Made by a program: the position numbers and the translations under genes. Positions 16,691-24,610 of a stretch of DNA of 64,000 nucleotides are shown here, in pieces (the first letter of the stretch is position 1; the number at the start of each line of letters is the position of its first letter). This DNA comes from Actinotignum schaalii_C (lineage in GTDB: Bacteria > Actinomycetota > Actinomycetes > Actinomycetales > Actinomycetaceae), in assembly GCF_034119425.1 (NCBI RefSeq), contig NZ_JAWUEL010000002.1:53616-117615 (forward strand), written 5' to 3'. Below the pieces are notes generated by a model. That model was not told the origin of the DNA, did no database searches, and was given only the letters and a program-made list of their open reading frames with translations.

Positions 16691-18333
16691 CGTGGTTCCT
16701 CCCCTGTTGTGTTCTGCGCGGGCGGCACACTTGGTTGGGCATGGCCGGACGCACGTGCCTGGCGTGCCTGATCACTCTGGCGTGGCCGCACCGCCACGAT
16801 CCGCTCCCCGCGGTTTTTACCGTTGACTTTGGCCCATTCATCCGGGTTGGAGATCTGGTCCAGTTCCGAGCTATCACGGGCTTCGGCATGCACGGCGGCG
16901 ATAGCGTGCTGCGCGGTAATTCCGCGCGCCCCGGTTGTCAAATACGTTTTGATAGCTGCCTTTTTCGCGCGATCAACGATGCCGGCCAGGAGGGCCCCGG
17001 AAACAAAATCGGCAAGATAGAGAGTTTCTTTCCGACCCGATGCATAGGTGACATCCACGAAGCGGTTCTCCGGTGATGCCTCGAAAACCTTATCCGCGAT
17101 GAGGCGGGCCAGATGTGCGGCGGCTCCCGCCCCACCACCGTAGGCCTCCACATCGGCTGGTGTATAGGGCAGATCAGGCGTGAGGTACTTGGAGAGAATA
17201 TCCACACTCCCCGCGTAATCGGGGCGTTCTACCCGGATTTTCACGTCGAGCCGGCCGGGCCGCAAAATAGCCGGGTCGATCATATCTTCCCGGTTGGAGG
17301 CGCCAATAACGATAACGTTGGAGAGTTGTTCCACCCCGTCAATTTCGGCCAGCAGCTGGGGTACCACGGTTGTTTCCACATCGGAAGAAATCCCGGAACC
17401 GCGGGTGCGGAACAGGGCTTCCATTTCGTCGAAGAAAATAACAACGGGAATACCCGAGGAGGCCCGATCGCGGGCCCGCGAAAAGATTTCGCGGATCTGG
17501 CGTTCGGTTTCCCCCACGTATTTATCGAGGAGCTGCGGGCCCTTGATATTGAGGAAGTACGAGGAGGCTTTCGCCACTCCTTGGGCACGCGCAGCATTCT
17601 CCGCGAGAGAGGTGGCCACCGCTTTCGCGATCATGGTTTTCCCGGTTCCCGGAGGCCCGTACAGCAAAATTCCCTTGGGTGGGCGCAGGCCGTGCTCCCG
17701 ATAGAGGTCGGGTTGCTGGAAAGGCAATTCGATACTGTCGCGAATTTCCTCAATCTGAGCATCCAAGCCACCAATATCCGCGTAGGAAACATCCGGGACT
17801 TCTTCGAGTAAGAGGTGCTCAACATCCGGGCGTTCCACTTTTTCTACCAGAAATCCGGTTTTTAGATCCGCCATGCAGGTATCCCCGACCCGCAGTTGCG
17901 CAGCCGAAAGCTTCCCGCCGATGCGCAGCACTTTTGTTTCATCCGCGTGCACCCGCACGAGTACCCGCTGGGGGTCCAGCACGAGTTCAACAGCAACGAG
18001 TTGCCCGATATTTTCGTAGCCTCCGATGCCGACCACTACGAGTTCTTCATTGAGGCGTACTTCTTGGCCGGGGCGCAATTGTTCCAAAGCAACATACGGG
18101 GACACGGCCACATTCATTTTCCGGCCGCCCACGAGGGCATCAATGGAATGATCGGAGGAATGCCCACGAATAAAGGTGGCGAAGGTAGCCGGAGGCCGGG
18201 AGAGGGAATCGAGTTTCTCCCCCAATTCCTGGATGCGTTTGCGGGCGGCGACCAGCGAGGTGGAGAGCCGTTCATTTTTCTCACGCAAGGACGCGATTTC
18301 GGCAAGAGCCGCGCTCGACTCCGGTGTGCTCAT
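16687..18333 (-). CDS. arc: Proteasome-associated AAA ATPase (ARC/Mpa), without docking tail
   Basis: A 548-residue AAA+ ATPase. A coiled coil (about 10-50, LREKNERLSTSLVAARKRI) should bind pupylated substrates; two OB domains follow (about 60-190); the AAA module has Walker A GPPGTGKT near residue 227, Walker B VIFFDEMEALF near 299, and sensor and arginine-finger regions. Mpa proteins that dock on the 20S proteasome end in GQYL; this one ends in NTTGEEPR and has no penultimate Tyr, like ARC of proteasome-less corynebacteria. A TAGAAT -10-like element lies about 25 nt before the ATG. It is first in the arc-dop-pup-pafA-FKBP run. Confidence 0.95.
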   Translation of the reverse strand: MSTPESSAALAEIASLREKNERLSTSLVAARKRIQELGEKLDSLSRPPATFATFIRGHSSDHSIDALVGGRKMNVAVSPYVALEQLRPGQEVRLNEELVVVGIGGYENIGQLVAVELVLDPQRVLVRVHADETKVLRIGGKLSAAQLRVGDTCMADLKTGFLVEKVERPDVEHLLLEEVPDVSYADIGGLDAQIEEIRDSIELPFQQPDLYREHGLRPPKGILLYGPPGTGKTMIAKAVATSLAENAARAQGVAKASSYFLNIKGPQLLDKYVGETERQIREIFSRARDRASSGIPVVIFFDEMEALFRTRGSGISSDVETTVVPQLLAEIDGVEQLSNVIVIGASNREDMIDPAILRPGRLDVKIRVERPDYAGSVDILSKYLTPDLPYTPADVEAYGGGAGAAAHLARLIADKVFEASPENRFVDVTYASGRKETLYLADFVSGALLAGIVDRAKKAAIKTYLTTGARGITAQHAIAAVHAEARDSSELDQISNPDEWAKVNGKNRGERIVAVRPRQSDQARQARASGHAQPSVPPAQNTTGEEPR

Positions 18334-18385
18334 GGCTTCCTTTCTGATCGTCCCTTTATTCTAGGACAGGCCTACCTTACCGCCC

Positions 18386-18410
18386 ACCCCGGGAGATAGC
18401 ATCCCGGGTG
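18386..18410 (-). terminator. Hairpin after trmI
   Basis: CCCGGGA pairs with TCCCGGG, extended by CAC/GTG past one bulged C, with a 7-nt loop. It lies about 20 nt past the trmI stop and 50 nt before arc, so it probably ends the trmI transcript and leaves the Pup genes to their own promoter. No T-tract. Confidence 0.6.
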
Positions 18411-18427
18411 CCCGCACGGTTAGGTCA

Positions 18428-19543
18428 CTAGTCCTCGACGTGCTGTGCGTGCTCCACATCCCGTCGCTTGGCCACTTCCCGTGATTCCTTCGCGTGCCGT
18501 TGCTTTTCCGCTTCGCGGTGCGCGATTTCCGCCGCGATTTTCTCCGCTATCTCGCGGGAATGTTCTCCCGGAGTGGAGACCCCGCTTTCTTCTACATCCG
18601 CCCGGTGTGCGAGATCGCGGCGGACCTTACGAAGTTTCTTTTCCGCAATAGTGCGTTCTTGAAGTGGTTCAGCTTCTGGGTTTTCCCAGGGCATGGGTTC
18701 GGCGTAGGCACCCTTAGCAGGTCGGGATGCCGGAGAAAGCCGGGTGGGCCCCGCTAGCCGGCGCGCCACAATGAGGAAACCGGTATGCGCGACCATGCGG
18801 TGGTCGGGGCGCACCGCGAGTCCCTCTAGGTGCCAGGTGCGCACCAGGGTTTCACTGGCCTCAGGGCCGGTGAAAAGTCCGGTGGCTTTGAGATCTTCGG
18901 CGCAGCGGGAGAGCTGCGTTGTGGTTGCAACGTAGGAGAGGAAAACGCCGCCGGGTACCAGAGCCTGCGCGGCCGCCGGAATGATTTCCCAGGGAGCGAG
19001 CATATCGAGAATAACGCGATCAAAACCGGCCGGGTGATCAGCCAAAATATCAGCGGCTTCCCCGCATTCCACCCGCCAATTATCTGGCCGCTTACCCCAC
19101 CAGGACACCAGGTTGGCCTGCGCAATCTCCGCGAATTCCGGGCGTCGTTCCGCGCTCAGAAGAAATCCTTCGGCTCCTACCGCTTGGAGCAGAGAAATGG
19201 AGAGAGCACCGGAACCCACCCCGGCTTCAAAAACTCGCGACCCGGGGTAGATATCCGCGGCGTGGATGATTTGCGCCGCATCTTTCGGGTACACAATGGT
19301 GGCCCCACGCGGCATGGAAAGCACGTAATCGCTCAGCAGCGGGCGCAAAGCGAGGAATTCACGGCCTTCCTCAGTGGTAATGAGGCTACCTTCCTCTTGT
19401 CCAATAAGTTCGCTGTGGCGGAAAGAGCCCCGCGTGGACTGGAAATAGCCATCAAGCGTGAGATTGATGGTGTAATGCCGCCCTTTAGGATCGGTGAGTT
19501 GCACGCGTTCACCGGGGCGGAAGGGGCCTCGTCGTAATGTCAT
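18428..19543 (-). CDS. trmI: tRNA (adenine-58-N1)-methyltransferase
   Basis: A 371-residue class I SAM methyltransferase forming m1A58 in the T loop of tRNA. The N-terminal beta domain GERVQLTDPKGRHYTINL, the SAM-binding motif VFEAGVGSGALSISL near residue 103 and the catalytic-region VILDMLAPWE near 174 match TrmI (Rv2118c type). After about residue 270 there is a charged Lys/Arg/Glu tail ending HAQHVED, longer than in mycobacterial TrmI and probably helical. It is divergent from the RecB-like gene (65-nt gap) and precedes the Pup operon, the usual actinobacterial arrangement. Confidence 0.93.
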   Translation of the reverse strand: MTLRRGPFRPGERVQLTDPKGRHYTINLTLDGYFQSTRGSFRHSELIGQEEGSLITTEEGREFLALRPLLSDYVLSMPRGATIVYPKDAAQIIHAADIYPGSRVFEAGVGSGALSISLLQAVGAEGFLLSAERRPEFAEIAQANLVSWWGKRPDNWRVECGEAADILADHPAGFDRVILDMLAPWEIIPAAAQALVPGGVFLSYVATTTQLSRCAEDLKATGLFTGPEASETLVRTWHLEGLAVRPDHRMVAHTGFLIVARRLAGPTRLSPASRPAKGAYAEPMPWENPEAEPLQERTIAEKKLRKVRRDLAHRADVEESGVSTPGEHSREIAEKIAAEIAHREAEKQRHAKESREVAKRRDVEHAQHVED

Positions 19544-19607
19544 TCCTCCAGTGTAGTTTGTCCTTGCGATAGATTTTTCTGTCGCAGCGAGTTGTTAAAG
19601 TGGAAGC

Positions 19608-20429
19608 ATGACTCGTCACGCCGCACTATCACCATCACGTGCCAAAGATTTCAAGCAGTGCCCGCTGCTCTTCCGTTTCCGGAGCGTTGATCGCCTGCCC
19701 GAAGCACCTTCCCTCGCCGCGCTACGCGGCACTCTCGTGCATTCGGTTTTGGAGTACCTGTACGCCGCTCCGCAGCAAGAACGCACCGAAGAATACGCTC
19801 AGTCCCTCCTTCTCCCGCGCTGGGAAGCCCACCTGGAAAAGTCCCCGCAGGATGCCGATCTTTTTGAGTCCGCGGATGCGCTTTCGGAGTGGCTGGAGCA
19901 GGCCCGCGCTCTTATTAGCAATTATTTCCACATGGAGAATCCGCAGTTTTTGGCACCGCGGGATCGGGAGAAGTTCATCAATGCCCGCCTGCCTTCCGGT
20001 TTGGCCCTACGCGGAATCGTTGATCGTATCGATGCTGCTCCCGATGGCGCCTTGCGGGTGGTGGATTATAAAACCGGGAAGTCACCGCACCCGCGCTACC
20101 AGAACGAAGCACTGTACCAGATGCGCTTTTATGCGCTGATTTTGGAGCTGACGGAAGGGCAGCGCCCAGCCCGTACCCAGCTTGTCTACCTCAAAGATGG
20201 GCGCACCCTCACCTATGATCCGCTCCCGGAAGATACCCGGCGTATCGCCTTGGATCTGGAGGAAACCTGGCGGGCTATCGCCGCGCGCCTGGATTCCGGG
20301 GAATTCGAACCGCGTACCTCCCGGCTGTGCGATTGGTGCTATTTCCAGCAGATCTGCCCGGCCTACGGTGGAACTCCCCCGCCGCTCAGCACAGAGGGGG
20401 TGGAGCACATGCGCACGGCACATAGCTAA
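19608..20429 (+). CDS. RecB-family exonuclease, PD-(D/E)XK type with Fe-S cysteines
   Basis: A 273-residue single-domain nuclease. LSPSRAKDFKQCPLLFRFR at the N-terminus carries the first Cys, GIVDRIDAAPDG ... VVDYKTGK near residues 130-155 is the PD-(D/E)XK core, and CDWCYFQQICPAY near 246 gives three more Cys, together the four ligands of the iron-staple cluster of AddB/Cas4-like nucleases. Such standalone proteins lie beside trmI and the Pup genes in many actinobacteria; their in vivo role is poorly defined, presumably DNA repair. It is divergent from trmI and convergent with mshC. Confidence 0.88.
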   Translation: MTRHAALSPSRAKDFKQCPLLFRFRSVDRLPEAPSLAALRGTLVHSVLEYLYAAPQQERTEEYAQSLLLPRWEAHLEKSPQDADLFESADALSEWLEQARALISNYFHMENPQFLAPRDREKFINARLPSGLALRGIVDRIDAAPDGALRVVDYKTGKSPHPRYQNEALYQMRFYALILELTEGQRPARTQLVYLKDGRTLTYDPLPEDTRRIALDLEETWRAIAARLDSGEFEPRTSRLCDWCYFQQICPAYGGTPPPLSTEGVEHMRTAHS

Positions 20430-20482
20430 ATAGCGTGGAGCTGGATTCGGCAATTAGCCACGCAGGGAACTGGGGTCGCTAG

Positions 20483-21748
20483 CTAGCCAGCAAGCAACTG
20501 GATACCCAGAAGGGCATCGACCGCGCGCACTACCTGCCCCGCATCGGGCGCTCCGGATGCCGCCCAGTCATCCAGGATGCGCAGGGCTTGCGGAGTGTCC
20601 AGATCATCGGAAATAGCCTCAATGACTGCCCGGCAGGTGGGAGCCAGCTCAGGCTCCGCGGGCATATCGCCCGGCTCGGCGGCCACGGACTTTCCAAGCG
20701 CGTTACGGGCTGCCTGCTGCCAGGATTCCAAACGTGCTTCGGCATCCCGGAGCGCACTCGCCTCGTATTCCCAATCCGAGCGATAGTGATTCGCCAAAAG
20801 AACCAGCCGAATGGCATTCGGGTGCGCACCTGCCGCGGTCAACTCCGAAACTCGAACCAGATTGCCCAGCGACTTGGACATTTTTTCACCCTGGTAGGCC
20901 ACCATACCCACGTGGAAGTGGATATCTACCCGGCCGCGATCATCGGTCATCTCCCGCAGATGACTCTCGCTCATTTCATGGTGCGGGAACAGCAGATCAC
21001 GCCCGCCGGCCTGCACGGTGATATGTTCCCCCAGGTAGGTACGGGCTATCAGCGCGCATTCCACATGCCAGCCCGGCCGCCAGAACCCGGGCTTCTCCCC
21101 CGCGGGCCTGAAGTCATTGCCACGCACACCCTTCCACACCAGCGGGTCCAGGGTGCGGCGTTTGCCGGGGCGAGTTGAGTCGCCACCGTGCTCGTCAAAA
21201 ATCTGCTCGAGATCCAAATACTCAAATACCGGCGCGGCGGCAAAACTCGGATCGCGGGTGAGATCAACATAGATATCTTCCGAGCCATCCCCATTGGGAA
21301 GTCGGTACGTGAGACCGCGAGCCTCAAAATCGCGGACGACCGCCTCCACCTCGTCCAGCACCTCGGACACCGCAACCCAGTTACCGGGCGGGACAACCCG
21401 GAGGGCATCCATATCGGAACGGAAAAGCGCTATCTGAGAATCGGCAAGTTCACGCCAATCCACCTGCGTTTGCTCGGCGCGTTCGAAAAGCGGATCGTCG
21501 ATATCCGTGATGTTTTGGGCATAGCGAACCGGAAGTCCGGCCGCCAGCCAATACCGCACCAGGGTGTCGGCGCTCACGTAAGTAAAAGCATGGCCCAAGT
21601 GGGTGGCATCGTAGGGTGTGATTCCGCAGGTATAGAGGGTAGGGTGCCGCGTTTCTACCCGGCAAATGTCCTCATTATCAGAATCGTAAAGGTTGAGGTC
21701 CGGGGTGAATCCCAGTGGTGGTACCTCCGGGCGTGTCCAAGTCTCCAT
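20483..21748 (-). CDS. mshC: Cysteine--GlcN-Ins ligase of mycothiol synthesis
   Basis: A 421-residue class I aminoacyl-tRNA-synthetase-like enzyme that joins cysteine to 1D-myo-inositol 2-amino-2-deoxyglucopyranoside with ATP, a committed mycothiol step. The start METWTRPEVP and CGITPYDATHLGHA (HIGH motif) near residue 42, zinc ligands around WHVECALIAR near 227, and EKMSKSLGNLV near 290 distinguish it from cysteinyl-tRNA synthetase, together with its shorter C-terminus. It implies that this organism uses mycothiol as its main thiol. The gene order mshC-uppP is conserved in actinobacteria. Confidence 0.95.
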   Translation of the reverse strand: METWTRPEVPPLGFTPDLNLYDSDNEDICRVETRHPTLYTCGITPYDATHLGHAFTYVSADTLVRYWLAAGLPVRYAQNITDIDDPLFERAEQTQVDWRELADSQIALFRSDMDALRVVPPGNWVAVSEVLDEVEAVVRDFEARGLTYRLPNGDGSEDIYVDLTRDPSFAAAPVFEYLDLEQIFDEHGGDSTRPGKRRTLDPLVWKGVRGNDFRPAGEKPGFWRPGWHVECALIARTYLGEHITVQAGGRDLLFPHHEMSESHLREMTDDRGRVDIHFHVGMVAYQGEKMSKSLGNLVRVSELTAAGAHPNAIRLVLLANHYRSDWEYEASALRDAEARLESWQQAARNALGKSVAAEPGDMPAEPELAPTCRAVIEAISDDLDTPQALRILDDWAASGAPDAGQVVRAVDALLGIQLLAG

Positions 21749-21871
21749 CTGGTTATCCGTTAGTCTCCTACTTCACAGGTCCTCCCCGCGAGGAACCCAC
21801 GCACAGTCTACCCAGTACGCCGCTAGCTCTCAGAGAACAGCCGTGCGAGGCGAGCCGTCACGGCGTCGTCG

Positions 21872-22693
21872 TTAAAAAACAGAAAGCGTACCGGTGCCCA
21901 GCAGCACCACCACGAGTACCGCCAATCCAAGACGATAGATCACGAATGGCAGGTACGAACGCGTGGACACCAAACGCAAGAACCACACGATCACCGCGTA
22001 CCCCAAAACGAAAGAAATTACCGTGGCAAGAATCGTGGGCCCGGCCGGAATCGAGGCGTCTCCGGCGTATTTGACCAACTGGTAGAAACCGGAGAGCAGC
22101 ACCGCGGGCACCGCCATGAGGAAAGATACCCGTGCCGCAGCTTCGCGCGTATAGCCGAGGAGTAGCCCGGTGGTAATCGTTCCGCCCGAACGGGACACTC
22201 CCGGAATAAGCGCGAGAGCCTGCCCGAAACCGAGAAGCAAACCGTCACGGTAGCTCATATCGCGCAGCTCTTTACGCTGGCTCGCCCATCGATCTGCCAG
22301 CCCGAGGAAAATTGCGAACAGCGCCAACACAGCCGCGGTGATATAGAGATTACGCAGCGACGTCTCGATGGTATCCGCGAAAAGGAGGCCGAGAATGCCA
22401 ATCGGAAGCGTACCAATAATGACCACCCAGCCCATCCGTACATCCGCGTCCGTCCGTGCCACCCGCCCGGTCCACGAACACAACCACTTCCGGATGATGC
22501 GCACAATATCTTTCCAGAAATAGCAGAGGACCGCTGCTTCGGTGCCCAGTTGAATAATCGCGGTGAAAGCCGCACCCGGATCTCCCCAGCCGAAAAGATC
22601 ACCGATAATACGGATATGCGCCGAGGACGAAATCGGCAAGAATTCCGTAAGCGCTTGCACAATGCCAAGAATGGCTGCTTCTAGATAACCCAC
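21872..22693 (-). CDS. uppP: Undecaprenyl-diphosphatase
   Basis: A 273-residue integral membrane enzyme that recycles undecaprenyl diphosphate to the monophosphate carrier for cell-wall synthesis. ALTEFLPISSSAHI near residue 15 and PGVSRSGGTITTGLLLG near 164 are the two BacA active-site motifs, with the conserved Glu, Ser and Arg; about eight membrane segments are present. Overproduction gives bacitracin resistance in this family. It is 123 nt after mshC's start in the same direction and divergent from the AKR gene. Confidence 0.96.
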   Translation of the reverse strand: MGYLEAAILGIVQALTEFLPISSSAHIRIIGDLFGWGDPGAAFTAIIQLGTEAAVLCYFWKDIVRIIRKWLCSWTGRVARTDADVRMGWVVIIGTLPIGILGLLFADTIETSLRNLYITAAVLALFAIFLGLADRWASQRKELRDMSYRDGLLLGFGQALALIPGVSRSGGTITTGLLLGYTREAAARVSFLMAVPAVLLSGFYQLVKYAGDASIPAGPTILATVISFVLGYAVIVWFLRLVSTRSYLPFVIYRLGLAVLVVVLLGTGTLSVF

Positions 22694-22835
22694 GGGGCCT
22701 AAGCATAGCGGGCGGGGCGCGCGGGCACGGGGAAGTGTCCGGGCACTGTCGGCCGCGTGCCTCGATAGCCGCTACTGTCGTCGCGACCAGCAGAGCGCGG
22801 CGGCGCTGTACAGTGCGGTGGTTTAGAGTGGAGCC

Positions 22836-23792
22836 ATGGATTATCGTGCGGTTGGTACCAGCGGACTTCTTGTATCCGCTCTCGGCTTGGGAACGCTCAC
22901 GTGGGGTCGTGATACCGATGAGGACGAGGCCCGCGGGCAGTTGCGTGCTTTCCTCGACGCGGGCGGCACCCTCGTGGATACGTCACCGGCTTTCGGTGAT
23001 GGCGCGGCAGAAGCACTGCTCGGCTCCTTGCTTAGCTCTTTTTTTGGCGACGCCGCCGCTCGCTCCCAGCTCGCTATCTGCACCCGGGTAGGTTTCCTCG
23101 ATAATCCAAGCGGTCCCGCCTATAGCGTATCGCGGGCCGGTATTGAACGTTCCCTCGAGGCATCTCTCTCCCGGCTCGGTATCGAAACAGTAGATATCGC
23201 GGTGGCAGGCGGCCCCGATGGCGTGACCCCGGATGAGGAAACTGCTATGGCCCTGGCCGGGCTGGTAACGCACGGTAAAGCTCGCTACATCGGAGTATCG
23301 GGTTATGAACCCTGGCGGGTAGCGGCGATGCACACCCTCTTGCGCGAACGCCACCTGCCTCCGCTGACCGTGGTAGAAGAAGAGTATTCGCTTGTGGAGC
23401 GGAGTGTAGAAAAATCCACGCTCCCCATGTGTGAAGCTATGGGGATCGGGCTGCTCGCCACCTCAGCCCTCGGGCGAGGCGTGCTCACCGGGAAATACCG
23501 GCACTCCATTCCCGCCACCTCGCGGGCTGCCTCCGATCACCTTGCTGCCTTCATCGCCCCCTATTTGGCTGAAAGGCCGCGCCGGATCGTGGAGGCAGTA
23601 GCTAAAGCTGCTGACGGGCTGAACTGGAATCCCGCCGAAGTTGCGCTGGGATGGCTCCTAGCCACCCCGGTGAGCGCAGCTCTGGTGGGCGCACGTACCG
23701 CCAGCCAATTAACAAGTCTGCTCGGGGGAAACCTAGCGGGTGGTGAGGAACTGCCCGATCTGGTGATCGAGGCACTCAACGATATTTCTTAG
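22836..23792 (+). CDS. Aldo/keto-reductase-fold protein with altered catalytic tetrad
   Basis: A 318-residue barrel protein: MDYRAVGTSGLLVSALGLGT, VDTSPAFGDGAAEALLG near residue 47, ICTRVGF near 87, ARYIGVSGYEPW near 146, GVLTGKYR near 219 and the coenzyme region near the end. In active AKRs the tetrad is Asp, Tyr, Lys, His. Here Asp remains in VDT, but the Tyr before GDG is Phe, the Lys of T-K-V/A-G is Arg, and His is replaced in VAGGPDG, so normal oxidoreductase action is doubtful. NADP binding may persist. It lies next to uppP as in other actinobacteria and shares its stop region with the next gene. Confidence 0.8.
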   Translation: MDYRAVGTSGLLVSALGLGTLTWGRDTDEDEARGQLRAFLDAGGTLVDTSPAFGDGAAEALLGSLLSSFFGDAAARSQLAICTRVGFLDNPSGPAYSVSRAGIERSLEASLSRLGIETVDIAVAGGPDGVTPDEETAMALAGLVTHGKARYIGVSGYEPWRVAAMHTLLRERHLPPLTVVEEEYSLVERSVEKSTLPMCEAMGIGLLATSALGRGVLTGKYRHSIPATSRAASDHLAAFIAPYLAERPRRIVEAVAKAADGLNWNPAEVALGWLLATPVSAALVGARTASQLTSLLGGNLAGGEELPDLVIEALNDIS

Positions 23793-24193
23793 GAGCGAGA
23801 CCCTGCCGAGTCCTCATCCTCTTCATCATCGAGACCGGGATAATCGTCCTCATCATCCTCGTCGTCATCATCCTCGTCGTCATCGTAATCAACGTCCGAA
23901 TCGTCATCATCGTCGTCCAGATCGTCGTAATCATCGGTGTCGTAGAGGTAGTCCCCGGAATCGTCATCATCATCGTAGAAATCGTCACTATCGTTATCGA
24001 AAACATCCAGCGGTGTTTCGACATCAAAATTCGTGAAGATGACGTCATCGTAAATGGTGTAAGCATCCGCCAGCTTATCGGCGGCTTCCAGCACCGCGGG
24101 AGCTTCCGGGTCATCAGCGGTAGTAGCCGCCTGGTGGAAATCCTCGAAAGCACCGATGAGACGGTCAAGCGCAGCGCGCGGATTCGTAGCCAT
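23789..24193 (-). CDS. Small, extremely acidic protein
   Basis: A 134-residue protein. Residues 1-60 look like a short helical domain (RAALDRLIGAFEDFHQAA, VLEAADKLADAYTIYDDV), and residues 60-130 are almost entirely Asp, Glu, Tyr and Ser. A gene of this kind, with an ordered N-terminal helix pair and an acidic tail, is common next to uppP or AKR genes in actinobacteria, but I know no function. The acidic half is coded by GAT/GAC runs, making slippage possible. The stop overlaps the AKR stop. Confidence 0.65.
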   Translation of the reverse strand: MATNPRAALDRLIGAFEDFHQAATTADDPEAPAVLEAADKLADAYTIYDDVIFTNFDVETPLDVFDNDSDDFYDDDDDSGDYLYDTDDYDDLDDDDDDSDVDYDDDEDDDDEDDEDDYPGLDDEEDEDSAGSRS

Positions 24194-24326
24194 GGCCCTA
24201 GAATACCCCGAAAGGCACGCGATTAGCTAACCTCTTCGGCACCGGGTCTCTCCACAGAGTAGGCCGGCAAAACACCGGGCATGCGAAAAGCCCCGGAAGT
24301 TGGTATTTTCCAGGGCTTTCTCACCG

Positions 24327-24411
24327 TGCGCGGAGGGGGACTTGAACCCCCACCCTCTATACGAGGACTAGCACCTCAAGCTAGCGCGTCTGCCTATTCC
24401 GCCACCCGCGC
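24327..24411 (-). tRNA. tRNA-Leu (GAG)
   Basis: Class II tRNA. The 5' GCGCGGG pairs with CTCCGCGC-like 3' sequence ending with discriminator A. The anticodon arm CTAGC-TTGAGGT-GCTAG gives GAG. Long variable arm (TCCTCGTATAGAGGG) and T loop GGTTCAAGTCC are present; CCA is not encoded. The M3 peptidase start was placed downstream because the longer frame would run through this gene. Confidence 0.96.
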
Positions 24412-24523
24412 GGTGATTGCCATTCAGCACACCGTGCTGAGCAACAGAGAAGAATCTACCAGGCCCGCGCCCGTTTTTTCAAATCCTAGGGCCGGGACAT
24501 GGTGTGATTCCACTTACGCACCC

Positions 24524-24583
24524 TGGTGCGGGTTCTGGTGCGGGCCCCGCCGGTACTTGTACGCGGGCCACGCTAGTACTTGT
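24524..24583. repeat. Short direct repeats upstream of the M3 peptidase
   Basis: TGGTGCGGG occurs at 24524 and 24536, and GTACTTGT at 24553 and 24576. They lie between tRNA-Leu(GAG) and the peptidase ATG, so they may belong to the promoter region. No -35/-10 pair is convincing. Confidence 0.35.
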
Positions 24584-24610
24584 TCGGCCCGGCCCGCTAC
24601 CGTTAAGCCT

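Noticed and set aside
24281..24610. N-terminal extension of the M3 peptidase
   Set aside because: The frame runs through tRNA-Leu(GAG) and has no homologous character; ATG at 24611 fits.
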